Source: Chara braunii
Lineage: Eukaryota; Streptophyta; Charophyceae; Charales; Characeae
Direction of reading: 5' to 3'
Length of the DNA: 23,833 nt
Assembly (NCBI GenBank): GCA_003427395.1
Contig: BFEA01000080.1
Coordinates: 1,542,917-1,566,749 of the forward strand
This document shows positions 9,569-18,395 of this stretch, in pieces; the stretch's first letter is position 1, and each line of letters starts with the position of its first letter. The notes beneath the pieces are model-generated. The model made no database searches, was not told the DNA's origin, and worked only from the letters and a program-made list of their open reading frames with translations. The position numbers and the translations under genes are program-made.

Positions 9569-10625
9569 TGCACGGAACATGAGCGAGAGCCATATACAGA
9601 AAACCAAGTTGCATAATCACGCAGATGACGAGGTAGTCATCTACAAGCAGAGAGCACAAATGCACCGAGATTCCGTCCAAATAAGAGCAATACAAAGAAC
9701 TCGTGAGCCAATGTTCAAGCCCTCAGGCCACACCAACACAGTATTCAATGTGGCTCCTCTCTGTCTGACGCCCAGCGCCCAGCCTACATGACTTGCCTAT
9801 CTACTACAGCCGCATTCATGCAACAGACTCACTTCGACTTTGAAGACCAATGTACATGACGTCAACACCATTGCTGACCTCCCTCATGCACCAGGTACGT
9901 ATCCCGTCTCCCCTCGTCACCCCTGACACCCACTCTCTCTCTCTCTGCAGCTCCTCCTGGAGACCCGCCTGTTGCCTCTACCTGCCCTGCGCCCTGCAGC
10001 CCGGCTATGGCCGCTAGCGCCCCGCTGCCCCTGCAGCGCCCTCACCTCCAGCACCCGTGTGCGCCTCTGGCCGATTAGCACAGCATGCAGCCACTTGCGC
10101 AGCAACGCAGCAGTGTGACCTCATTGCCAGCTTGTGCCAGAATGTCAGACCCTGGCTGCCTCTCTTCCTATATGGAAGTGGCAGCCCCTGGTTGCCTGTG
10201 CGAGGGTCTGGCCAAGAAGCTTCCAGTAGCTTCCGGTCTGCCCCCGGTGCCTGCGCCCAGACCCAGGTTTGCAGTTGAGGGCCTGCGCCTAGTACAGTTG
10301 GGCACACCCGCTGTATCTGCACAGGCCCAGGGGCACATACGTCGACAATGTTGCTTTTCTGTAGGCCCTTGCCCACTTCGTGATGTATCTGCCTCGCATT
10401 GTGGTGCCTGGCGAAACTACCCGGCCCAGTGTAGGCTCACGCTTCTACGTAACCAACTGGCGTGCGGCAACTGTCTGAGTACCCACATATGAAAATTGTC
10501 AATTTTTGGCCTCTTGTGAATATTCAAGCCCGCCTTCACTTAGGGCGGGCACAGGGCTTGCTAAGGGCCTCTTCCCAGAACATGTGCATGTGTGATAAGG
10601 GCCCTGTGAGGGCTAATTCCTCACA
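9569..10625 (-). repeat. 5' LTR of gypsy copy 2 (1057 bp)
   Basis: On the minus strand it starts TGTGAGGAATTAGCCC and ends CCGTGCA. It is similar along its length to 1136-2177 and 11562-12602. The stem-loop GCCCGCC/GGCGGGC at 10528-10550 is kept from copy 1. The LTR would hold the element promoter and RNA processing signals; I could not place a convincing TATA box. Plus-strand open frames across it are shadows. Confidence 0.9.
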
Positions 10626-10629
10626 ACTG
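10626..10629. repeat. Target-site duplication ACTG (right)
   Basis: Matches 6170-6173 and follows the LTR terminus ...CCTCACA directly. Confidence 0.8.
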
Positions 10630-10860
10630 ACATAAGCGCAACAACAAGATGGAGGATAAGGGGGCAAAAAGGGATACACTTGAAAGAGAACTGAGGTGGC
10701 TATGATGACAATGACAGCCACAGAGTGGACTGGAGTGACGAGGACAAGTCGAAGATCTGGGTTGGGGTTACAGAGGGAGAGAGCGGGGGAGATGACAGGG
10801 AGGTAAGGGAGGGTCAGACAGACTGATGCAACATCCTTCTGTGCTGCTGCAAGGGAAACC

Positions 10861-10862
<2 letters not shown>

Positions 10863-10944
<82 letters not shown>
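10863..10944. repeat. (GA)41 microsatellite
   Basis: An uninterrupted GA tract of 82 bases. The flanking DNA (10630-10862, 10945-11010) has no recognised gene; the Ser-Leu and Glu-Arg frames through the tract are artefacts of the repeat. Confidence 0.97.
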
Positions 10945-10945
<1 letters not shown>

Positions 10946-11058
10946 GTGGGAGGAGGGGAAAAGAGCAAGGGAAGGTGGGTATCATTGGTGGTAATTGAGC
11001 TTGAGCACTGGTATCTTAAACTGCCAGTACGTTTCCCAGCCATTTTTTCAGAGACACA

Positions 11059-11212
11059 GCATGCGCGCTGCCTTGCTGGGCGGGGAGTACCTCGACACAT
11101 TTTCGCTCGACATCTGTCCAGGCAAAATAGGCATTGCATGTGACTCGTTTTGCCTCGATGGATGTGCCACGAAACAGCGCCCCGGTACTTCCCGCCAAAC
11201 GCGGCAGCATGC
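11059..11212. mobile_element. Fold-back (imperfect 154-bp inverted repeat)
   Basis: GCATGC at 11059-11064 and at 11207-11212 bound two arms of about 75 bases that pair imperfectly. Matching blocks include GGCGGGGAGTACC with its partner GGTACTTCCCGCC, and CATCTGTCCAGGCAAAA with TTTTGCCTCGATGGATG. Weaker pairing continues outward to about 11020 and 11245 (CCAGTACGTTTCC against GGAAACAGACTGG). No protein family is seen in either arm. A fold-back transposable element is likely; a long hairpin RNA gene is an alternative. Confidence 0.65.
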
Positions 11213-11561
11213 ACGCCGTGGGCAGGAAACAGACTGGTGGTTTCCATCTCTCCCAAAATCATGACGACCTTGTCGGTTATTGCTGCTTGATCTTTGATTT
11301 TGGATATGGTGTTTGGTTTCACACACTAACTTCACTAATGTTCCAAATAATTGGGGATCGTCCACAGGAAGCCATGATTTATTCACGAACATGGAAAGGC
11401 CATTTGAAGAACCTTTTGGGGTACGCTTGCTCAGCCTATTGTGTGTACAAAATGCTCAAGGTGAGAGTTGCACCACATTATAAACTGGAACACATGGGCG
11501 TGCCATCAATCCTCCCTGCTACCTCCTTCCTTCTTCGTACTTGCCTCTCCCTTGTTTCTTC

Positions 11562-12602
11562 TGCAAGGAATATAAGCGATAGACAGAAATCCAAATTGCA
11601 AAATCACGAAGTAGTCCGGATAGTCATGTACCGAGCAGAGAGCACAATGCACGAAGATACCATCCAAACAAGAGCAATACAATGAACCCTATGTCAATGT
11701 CGATGCTCCCTGGCCACACCAACATAGTATCGAATGCCGCTCATACCGAACGGCGCTCAGCGCCAGCCTACTGTACTCAGTCTATCTATTCTAAGCTACG
11801 TTCATGCAACAGGATTCACTTCGAAGCTGAAGACCAATGTACGCGACGTCGTCGCCAATGCAGACCGTCAAATCATCAGGTACGTGTCTCACTGCTCCCC
11901 TCATCATCCCTGATTACCCACCTCGTGTGCCTCCCCGAAGACCACCATCGCCATTACCCGCACGTGTGCAGTGCATCCCAGCGATGGCTGCTACGTGCCA
12001 GCTGCCACTGCAGCTCCCTCTCACCTCCAAGCGCCCGCGTGCACCCCAGCTTGCCAGCGCTAAAGCCAGCGCTCACGCGGCAAAGCAGCAGCGTGGCCGC
12101 AATGCCTGAGCAGGCCAGAATGCTGTGCCCCTGGGCGCTCACTTTCCTGGGCCTGGTGTGTAGGGGCCCAGTAGCTTCAGGTTGGCCCAAAGTGTCTGCA
12201 TCCGGGGCCCCTTCAGACAGTTGCCTGGGCCTGCAGCGTCCAAGCTGCACCGTCCACCAGTCTCCAAGTGTTCGCTGCTGTCTCAGTGGGTCATGGCATG
12301 TTTGTGACATAGCAACTGCATTCTTCATTGGTCCACGGCCAGTGTGTGATGTGTCGGCCTCAGGATGCATGCGCTCAGGGCCTCAACCGAGCAAGCCCTG
12401 GGCTCAACTGCTCAGCAGAGGAGGCTCACGTTGTTCTGTAACCAACTGGCGTCGAGTAGCTGTCTGGCGCCCACACTCAGGCAAATTTAGCAAACATTGG
12501 GGCCCTTTGAGAATATTCATGCCCGCCTTCACTTAGGGTGGGGGACCCCGATAGGCAGCTGACGGCAGGACCGTGCGGCCCCGTGAGGAGTAAATCCTCA
12601 CA
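11562..12602 (-). mobile_element. Solo LTR of the same gypsy family (1041 bp)
   Basis: The minus strand begins TGTGAGGATTTACTCC and ends CCTTGCA. It aligns with the LTRs at 1136-2177 and 9569-10625, with shared blocks such as CAAATAAGAGCAATACAA-like at 11663-11681 and AACCAACTGGCGT near 12440. No primer-binding site or internal sequence follows on either side. CTTC at 11558-11561 and CTTC at 12603-12606 flank it, a 4-bp target duplication as in copy 2. Solo LTRs arise by recombination between the two LTRs of a full element. Long plus-strand open frames here are fortuitous. Confidence 0.88.
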
Positions 12603-12680
12603 CTTCCTTGTCTGTTATCTCCCTCTTCAGCTTGTGTGGGTTTGTTTCTCTCCATTTCTCCTTACCGACCTCCCCCGTGC

Positions 12681-12763
12681 NNNNNNNNNNNNNNNNNNNN
12701 NNNNNNNNNNNNNNNNNNNNNNNNNNNNNNNNNNNNNNNNNNNNNNNNNNNNNNNNNNNNNNN
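12681..12763. other. Assembly gap (83 N)
   Basis: Sequence is unknown here. Similar CT-rich sequence lies on both sides (ttatctccctcttcagc before, ctatctccctctttagc after), suggesting a tandem or CT-rich repeat that was not assembled. Translations across it are meaningless. Confidence 0.99.
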
Positions 12764-13176
12764 TCCCACAACTATCTCCCTCTTTAGCCTTCCTTTTTCT
12801 GCCACTATTTCGCACACTTTGGACCGTGAGATATTTTGCAGTCTACACAACGCATATGCAATGAGCCTGTCAGTCATGAGAAGCTTCCAGAACACGATCA
12901 AAGTAGTGGTCACAATGCACTCGAGCTGCAACCAATGGCTATGCAGAATAAGTTGAGAAGCACTCGACAGAGGCCCAGAATAAGCAGCGAGTCGCCAGAA
13001 GCGAGACAAAGGTAGAGAAGCAGTGTAGAGAGAGGTGAGATATAGTTTCATTAAAGTCAGGAGATGGCTCTTCGGTCCCTCCTTTCCTCCGGGATCTTCT
13101 CCCACCAATTCACCACCTCAGCATGCACGTCTTCCCTGGTAGACGCTGATGAAGTCTCTCTGCGGGTACCAGCCAT
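12764..13176. other. No gene seen
   Basis: Pyrimidine-rich DNA next to the gap, then unremarkable sequence. The minus-strand open frame spanning it includes the N gap and shows no family features. Confidence 0.4.
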
Positions 13177-13221
13177 GGCGCCCAACCTCCAGCATCAATG
13201 CTGGCTATGGAGGTTGGCGCC
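13177..13221. repeat. 45-bp palindromic hairpin
   Basis: GGCGCCCAACCTCCA pairs with TGGAGGTTGGCGCC (one bulged C). The interior CCAGCAT-ca-ATGCTGG can form a competing inner stem. The left arm starts (A)TGGCGCCCAAC, a string also typical of LTR primer-binding sites of other tRNAs, but no LTR boundary was found next to it. Confidence 0.8.
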
Positions 13222-14630
13222 TGCCTTCCTTCAGCCTCCTGATGTGACCAGCAGCTCCAGTCACCAGCACAGGGTCACACTCTCTCACTCTCTCTCCTCA
13301 GAAGTGCTGATCACCCTCTTCCTCACTCTCGCCACTCTAGATATTGTGGTGCTCTCGTTCCTCCCTGCCTCCTCGCGGACTCTCTGTAGCAGCGCACACA
13401 CTGTAGCCTAGCGTGTGCACCGTAGCAGCACGAGGCTGCATGAATGGCCGCTGGGGCAGACGACTCTTTTCTGGAGTTGACGGGTCTTGGGCTGCGTTAG
13501 GCTGCGTCCCTGAACGGTGTGTTTTGTAACAACTAGATTTCTTGATCCCGGCGGGCCAGGTTTGCTGTTGGCCAATGTGTGCCCAGACCCAGTATGCCCT
13601 GGAAACTTCTGGAGCAGAACAGACAGCCTTTGATAATGCATCAGATCTGTGGCCGTGATTGACACCTGAGAAATCTCTGACTGTTGACCCACTCTCCCCT
13701 AGTTTGGGCCTGACTCCTGGTTTTCCTGGAGTCAGCTACCTCGCGTGGGTTACAGGCAGCCTCATTTGACCCTGGACCCGGTCGCTCTTGTCCCTAGGAC
13801 TTTCATAGGACCCCTCTAAGACAAGAGACAACTTTGACCCCTGAATCTAGTCTTGGAGCAGAAGTTACGACCCATGGCCTATATATGTGTGCGGATTTTG
13901 AACTGAGTTCGTAGCACATAGACAACTTCCAACCCACAACTCGTGTGAACTCACCAGGGTCAACCTCGAAATGGATCTGCCTTGCCTGAAGGCGGCAGGC
14001 GGCTGGTCTGTTGCCTGGGCCTCAAGGCTAGCTGTGGTAACAGCATAGAGGTTAGGAGGTCATGGTCATATACAGCACGGAGGTGCTTTTCAGAGCACGG
14101 GCAAGGTACAGAGGCTTTGTGGAGTTCCGCAGCAGAAGAGAGGGTGGATCACACTGGGGTGTGGGTTCAGCTATGTACCTTCTTCTGAAGTAGATCCGCC
14201 ATATCCAACTTCTGGAGAGGTTATCTCCACCTGTGCGTGTGCTTTAGCAGCCATAGCCACTGCTTGTGTACTTCGGTCATGCCCACTGTGACATCGGTCT
14301 ACACTGCGACATTTGATGCAGCAACGGCAACTGCGAGGATTGGAGGCGGTCCTTCCACAGTCCACACCCGAAGCGGTCCTGTCTGCTCTGCGGGGATGGC
14401 CACTTACCATCGCCCACCCCTGCTCATCAACTCATTTTTTTATGGAACCCAAAGTTACCCAAACACTGTCCACATCTCAAGCATGCAGCAGGTGTATGGC
14501 CCCTTGTGCCATTCTATAGTAGTCTGCTCTGCCGGTGAGTACTGAGAACCCCATGAAGTTAGTCTTTCCTCCGTTCTATTTCTTTCTCCTGTATCTCCCT
14601 CCCCTTCCCCTTCTCCGTGACTCCGCCCTC
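13222..14630. other. Unassigned region with LTR-like composition
   Basis: No recognisable gene. A perfect 8-bp stem hairpin lies at 13710-13735 (CTGACTCC/GGAGTCAG). A TATA-like sequence CTATATATG lies at 13879-13887. A minus-strand frame at 14171-14410 is rich in Cys and Arg (RSCRCCIKCRSVDRC) and could be a decayed zinc-knuckle region of a retroelement gag, but the Cys/His spacing does not fit the CX2CX4HX4C knuckle. Confidence 0.3.
13879..13887 (+). promoter_or_regulatory. TATA-like sequence
   Basis: CTATATATG sits in otherwise GC-balanced DNA. No start codon of a convincing gene follows, so this may belong to an old LTR or be chance. Confidence 0.2.
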
Positions 14631-14695
14631 CCTCCCCTAGTGCAGAACATCTCCCTCCCCTAGTGCAGAACATCTCCCTCCCCTCGTGTAGAACT
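14631..14695. repeat. 23-bp tandem repeat, about 2.8 copies
   Basis: The unit cctcccctagtgcagaacat + ctc starts at 14631, 14654 and 14677; the third copy differs by two bases and is cut short. Confidence 0.9.
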
Positions 14696-14839
14696 AGTAA
14701 ATGCATAAGGATGATACAAAATGAGCATCATTAAGAGAACACGCACAATATGAGGTGCAAGTGTGCTGAAAAGTAAACAGGAGCGTACGGATTGAAGCCT
14801 ACCACTCCCCCTTTCCTGCCTCCTTTTCATAGCGTGCAA

Positions 14840-14861
14840 GTGGGCCCGTGAGGCCCACGGG
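14840..14861. repeat. Hairpin with two alternative pairings
   Basis: GTGGGCC (14840-14846) pairs with GGCCCAC (14852-14858). The overlapping CCCGTG (14845-14850) pairs with CACGGG (14856-14861). Both stems are perfect and mutually exclusive, like those at 15189-15241. Confidence 0.75.
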
Positions 14862-15161
14862 AATGTGGGCAATGGAACCACGAAAAACCTGAAGTAAGGA
14901 AAGAGAAGAAAGAACTGCACGGCAAAAGGCAAAACAACAAGTTGAGTGTGCGTCATGTGGTCTGCTGTATTTTCTTCGTTTGCTTTTTAAAGTGCACTCC
15001 TTCACTTGATAAGTATGTGAGGGAGAGCTGTTCCAATTTTCGATCCACTCATCTGGGTGGAAAAGGGGTTATCATGGTGACAGTCTAAAAACACGCACAC
15101 ACACTCTCCACCTTGCCGGCTGAGTGGCTAGGATCAGGCTTCTGGCATACTGCGTAGCCAC

Positions 15162-15430
15162 ACGGGCCTACAGGGCCCGTCCCGTTCATTTCAGCCTGGA
15201 TGCTGAAAAACGAGGGCCTGCAGGCCCTACCTCGTTTCAGCCTATTTCTGGGTCTTTTCAGACCCAGAGTTTTCAGCCTGAAACGGAGGGCCATTTTCAG
15301 GCCCTCNTTGTTTCGACCTGCCCCTAAGACTCAGGCACGGAAACAGGGATGTGGAACAGGCCCAAAATAGCCTGTTCCTCACGTGCTCGAGCAGGAGCTG
15401 CAGCNGCAGCCCCTGCCTTCCTTCGGCAGG
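15162..15430. repeat. Dense array of nine short hairpins
   Basis: Perfect stems follow one another: 15162-15180 (ACGGGCC/GGCCCGT), 15189-15208 (TTTCAGC/GCTGAAA), 15202-15241 (GCTGAAA, AACGAGG and the 16-base palindrome AGGGCCTGCAGGCCCT), 15248-15267 (CTGGGTC/GACCCAG), 15271-15283 (TTTCA/TGAAA), 15286-15306 (GAGGGCC/GGCCCTC), 15353-15378 (GGAACAGGC/GCCTGTTCC), 15391-15416 (GCAGG/CCTGC with inner GCTGC/GCAGC) and 15412-15430 (CCTGCC/GGCAGG). Two pairs of neighbours share an arm. Loops at 15255-15260 and 15293-15299 both contain TTTTCA. Two single N bases (15307, 15405) fall inside. No reading frame of note. Confidence 0.85.
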
Positions 15431-15500
15431 CTCAAGATGCACACCCGTAGTACATAGGAGGTTCCCATGCACTTCACGGGTAGGTAGTCAGTAGGCGGAG

Positions 15501-15640
15501 GTAGTCTTCAGAATTCGGCCGCAGCACTCAGGAGGAGCGCTGCAGTAGTCTTCAGCGCTAGGCAGTAGTGGTAGCGCTAGCTGTAGTCTTCGGCGCTGGG
15601 CGCCATAGCTGTAGCTGTAGTCTTCAGCGCTGGGCGCTGG
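15501..15640. repeat. Degenerate repeat of GTAGTCTTC(A/G)GCGCT
   Basis: Copies start at 15501, 15545, 15583 and 15617, the first diverged after TTCAG. The spacings are 44, 38 and 34 bases. Intervening sequence is rich in GCGCT and GTAG. No coding role inferred. Confidence 0.75.
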
Positions 15641-15762
15641 TAGGTAGTAGATCGTAGAGTGGAGAGAGACTGGCGGAGGCCAGTGTTACTTACCTGTGGC
15701 GCCATCGCTCCAGCTCCAGCTTCGTGGTACCTGCACCAAGGCGCCAACTTCACAGGTTAGTA

Positions 15763-16199
15763 CTGGACACAGGGAGAGAGAGAGTTCTTCTTCTTCCTCT
15801 TCTAAGTCCGCCTTCTCTTCTCACCCTCTCGCCACCTGACTTCTCAGACTACGACAGAGAGAGACAGAGTTGTGACTTGAGACTTGACGACATTGGATCC
15901 AGACTTGACATTTGGGATTCAGACAGTTCGACGAGGGACTATTTGGGCTTGTGCCGAAGACTTGGTGTTGACGACATTCCCATCTTCCCCCTCCCTGGGC
16001 TGGCGCTGTCTTCCTGTGTGAAGCGCCAGACCCATTCACACTATGAAACGATGATGATGATGTATGTTCAGGGCTGCATTACAACATTGATTGTTCGGAT
16101 CACTAGTATCTAAGTCTTCCGCTGTGCTATCTTATACTTTGTATTGAAAGGTCGGTTCTTGTTCTGGTCTGCACTTATACGGTATGCAACAGGCTCCTA
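15763..16199. other. Unassigned region, open frame of uncertain meaning
   Basis: A plus-strand frame of 129 codons (15724-16113) includes an acidic stretch (RLDDIGSRLDIWDSDSSTRD). Its DNA is built from loosely repeated gacttgacgacattgg-like phrases, so the frame may be repeat-driven. No family recognised. Confidence 0.25.
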
Positions 16200-16310
16200 C
16201 TACCCTCTCCACCCGAATAGAACATACAGTCCTTACTGCTGTCTCTGGACTGAAAGTTGCGCAAAGTGCAGCTATAATGACCATGCATTCCATTTGGGTG
16301 AAGAGGGTAG
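16200..16310. mobile_element. Hairpin miniature inverted-repeat element, copy B
   Basis: The left arm TACCCTCTCCACCCGAATAG pairs with the right arm ending in CATTTGGGTGAAGAGGGTA. The centre holds CTGAAAGTTGCGC and GCTATAATGACC, shared with copies A (4753-4860) and C (17499-17595). It has no coding capacity. Confidence 0.75.
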
Positions 16311-16667
16311 CAGGCTATTCTTAATCTTCTTGGGACTGGTTTTGTTTTATGGTTTCTCTTGGATATGGTCTTGGCTGAGATGTCTTGTTCTTCCGTGGGA
16401 CCCAAGAGATGCATGGCCGCTGTTTCTTGGATTGGAATCGAGGTGCTGTTTTTTGTTCCTGTGATGTATTGAAGATCTTCAGGGAAGCATCCCTTTTCTC
16501 TTTTTTTTTTTCAAAAGGGCGACAGCCTTTAGATATCATCATTGAATTGACCGGGATTAAGTAATTCACAATGTTTTTAATACTTTTATTTTGTTCACCT
16601 GACTTTATCTGGATTCAAACTTGGGTCTGTATTTCAACAGTTCATGGGGCATCCCTTTTCCTTTGTC
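16311..16667. other. No gene seen
   Basis: T-rich DNA with an 11-13 base T run near 16500. Short open frames on the plus strand are Leu/Phe/Trp-rich and unremarkable. Confidence 0.4.
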
Positions 16668-17018
16668 TCATGGGATCTTTGTGAGGGGGAGGCCCAGATA
16701 GTGCTTCCTGTGAGCTGCTGTTTTGAAAGGCGCGTCATTAGTGCGCCAATCCTCCTCCTCCTCATCATCATCATCATCTGTCCTCTCCTCCTGTTTCTCA
16801 TCCTTGTCCTCATGCTTGTCGCCTTCCTTGTTCTCGTGTCCCTGTCCTCTTGTCCTGTGATCTTCATCCATCTCATTGCCGTTGTAATCAGCATCGTCAT
16901 CTTCGGTGTCGTCATGATTTTCTTCGTCATAATCATTATCACCCTTGCTGTCATCATCTATTCCCAGCATGTCTTCTTGTTGTTCTTCTTGAGTGCCTTG
17001 CATACTAATATTACTCAT
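16668..17018 (-). CDS. Acidic low-complexity open frame (116 codons), doubtful
   Basis: The frame from ATG 17018 is dominated by Asp and Glu (runs DDDDDEEEED, EDDDADYNGNEMDED) with Gln- and Lys-rich flanks, and stops after a non-acidic tail. Such regions occur in nuclear proteins and in transposon-linked proteins, but here they could come from a decayed (TCA/TCC)n repeat. The opposite strand gives an Ile/Leu/Val-rich frame of 198 codons for the same reason. The next minus-strand frame upstream (17317-17018) ends 1-2 bases out of frame, so a frameshifted longer gene is possible. Family unknown. Confidence 0.22.
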   Translation of the reverse strand: MSNISMQGTQEEQQEDMLGIDDDSKGDNDYDEENHDDTEDDDADYNGNEMDEDHRTRGQGHENKEGDKHEDKDEKQEERTDDDDDEEEEDWRTNDAPFKTAAHRKHYLGLPLTKIP

Positions 17019-17498
17019 CAGTACGTGACCGCAGAGGGGCCGTCCATTCTCGCTTGGTCTCCTTCATGTTCTTGGCACTGTACAAGATTGATCCGAGGCC
17101 GCCGCCTCTCGCATGCATTCATTAATGCATGTGTAGCTTGTGTTTCTCCCCAACTTGCGCATGAGGATGTCAACGTGAGGGCAGACTTCTCCTCTTTTAA
17201 TTCGCGTGTAGTCATTTTTTTCTTTATTATCATTGCCTGACATGTGTCATTGGTTGTGGTGAGTTGGATGCAGTTGGGGGATTCACATGTGAACAGGGCT
17301 TTGGCTTGGAGGGTCAAACACCAGTATAAAATGCAACAATTTGTTGTATGTTGGCACTGCCTTGCAACTGTACTGTTTTCCCCCGTCTCATGATACTTTC
17401 GTTATAATTGCTCGTCTTATGGTTAGAACTTAGAACTCTGAAGCTGAGATGTTCAAGCAGAGGCTGTTGGTGTCTGATGTTAAGCAAATCCTTCTCAT

Positions 17499-17595
17499 CT
17501 TCACCCGAATAGAACGCTGGGTCATTATAGCTGGATTTGGTGCAATTTTCAGACTAGATGCAGCGATAATGACTGGGCATTCTATTCGGGTGAAG
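17499..17595. mobile_element. Hairpin miniature inverted-repeat element, copy C
   Basis: This is the best preserved of the three. CTTCACCCGAATAGAACG... and ...CATTCTATTCGGGTGAAG are perfect terminal inverted repeats over 16 bases. Pairing continues through GTCATTATAGCTG/CAGCGATAATGAC, with a loop of about 27 bases. It can fold back on itself almost completely. Confidence 0.85.
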
Positions 17596-17602
17596 ACGCT
17601 AC

Positions 17603-17751
17603 CTTCTTCCCCCGAACATAACGCATATGCGCTGTAAACGAATTTATGACGCATAGGGTGAGTTCTATTTGAATACGACGTATATGTGTTCTATTCGAAT
17701 AGCCCTAAATTTCAAATACAACGCATATGCGTTACGTTCGGGTGAAGACGC
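17603..17751. mobile_element. Second miniature inverted-repeat element with related termini
   Basis: The left arm CCCGAACATAACGCATATGCG (17611-17631) pairs with CGCATATGCGTTACGTTCGGG near 17722-17742. Outer ends CTTCTTCCC and GGGTGAAGACGCTA echo the termini of copy C next door. The perfect palindrome CTATTCGAATAG lies inside near 17692-17703. It has no coding capacity. It probably belongs to the same transposon superfamily as copy C but has a different interior. Confidence 0.65.
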
Positions 17752-18395
17752 TAGTCATATCTGCAAGAGGGTTTGCAACCCTTTTGGATTAATTTTGGGC
17801 TCTCGGTGCAGACCTCGGTACACATTGAGCCATATGGTGGATGGTCCTGTGCATCATTGATGCCGGAAACATTTTACTGCCTTCTCTTTTTTCCCTTTGA
17901 TGGCAGAAGTCGAACGTTCCTTCCCTGGACAGGCATGTCTTCGAAACAGATTGATGTCCTGTTATAAATCTAATCAAATTCCGGTTGTCTGTGCTCTGTG
18001 TTGACGTCTCCTCTGTTTACTACGGAATGATGCACGTGGACTGCACTGGGCTGGTGCTTGCATGCTATCACCCGCATTGCACAATTCTTTCCTGATGGAT
18101 GGATGAGCACTCGCAGGCCTTCCAGAGTGTCCTGTTCAAAGAGGTGAGTTCATGACTGATAATTCAGAGGTTCGACCCTCCGCGCCTTCATCACCCCTCT
18201 CCTCCGCCTGTCTCCTGGAAATTGGATGAAGTCTCTCTTCCAGTCAACCATCAATATACCATGCTAAAAGAAATGACCCAGCATGAGGCACACCTTCTAT
18301 TTTATTTTATTTTTTGAAAACGGTCCGGGCTCCTTTTCAGTCTGGGGAGCGTCAGAGCATGAGGCACACCTTATTGTCAGAAAGCTTGGAAGATT
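17752..18395. other. No gene seen; B-box-like sequence at 18168-18178
   Basis: GAGGTTCGACC at 18167-18177 resembles a tRNA B box and TGACTGATAATTCA upstream resembles an anticodon arm, but no A box lies at the right distance and the variable loop is missing. A direct repeat GCATGAGGCACACCTT occurs near 18283 and 18356. Confidence 0.3.

Larger units (their letters stand above)
6174..10625 (-). mobile_element. Internally deleted Ty3/gypsy LTR retrotransposon (copy 2, 4452 bp)
   Basis: Minus-strand order: 5' LTR (10625-9569), primer-binding site (9564-9553), leader of about 1.3 kb, gag remnant (8230 to about 6975), integrase remnant (about 6972-6358) and the last 184 bases of the 3' LTR (6357-6174). 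Both ends carry the family's LTR termini and are flanked by the same 4 bases, ACTG (6170-6173 and 10626-10629), so the insertion is complete and the losses are internal. Protease, reverse transcriptase and RNase H are absent between gag and integrase. The end of pol, the polypurine tract and the 5' part of the 3' LTR are also missing. By eye about 15 of 184 positions differ between the 3' LTR remnant and the matching part of the 5' LTR, so it is not a recent insertion. It cannot move by itself. Confidence 0.92.

Noticed and set aside
10536-11322. Long minus-strand frames with (SL)n
   Set aside because: They pass through the (GA)41 tract and the fold-back; no conserved content outside them.
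11682-12536. 284-codon plus-strand frame, the longest in the window
   Set aside because: It lies wholly within the solo LTR on the strand opposite to the element. The matching region in the other two LTR copies does not keep the frame.
12662-13108. 148-codon minus-strand frame
   Set aside because: It crosses the 83-N gap, so its continuity is unknown, and it has no family signature.
14171-14410. Cys-rich minus-strand frame as gag zinc knuckle
   Set aside because: Cys and His positions do not fit CX2CX4HX4C and no adjoining gag or pol sequence was found.
15685-15765. Splice donors CCACAG|gtaagt (minus, near 15693) and CACAG|gttagt (plus, near 15760)
   Set aside because: The minus donor is strong by sequence, but the adjoining frame gives only ATG GCG CCA CAG with no supported upstream exon. 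The two sites are arms of one inverted repeat (ACCTGTG...CACAGGT).
15724-16113. 129-codon plus-strand frame with acidic segment
   Set aside because: The DNA shows internal near-repeats (gacttgacgacattgg-like) and there is no recognised domain or splice context; kept only as a note.
16644-17240. 198-codon plus-strand frame with many apparent membrane segments
   Set aside because: The Ile/Leu/Val runs are the reverse complement of Asp/Glu-type codons in TCATCC-rich DNA. The hydrophobic blocks follow the repeat and not any membrane-protein family.
18120-18190. tRNA gene suggested by GAGGTTCGACC
   Set aside because: No A box at tRNA spacing, no variable loop and no acceptor stem could be drawn.
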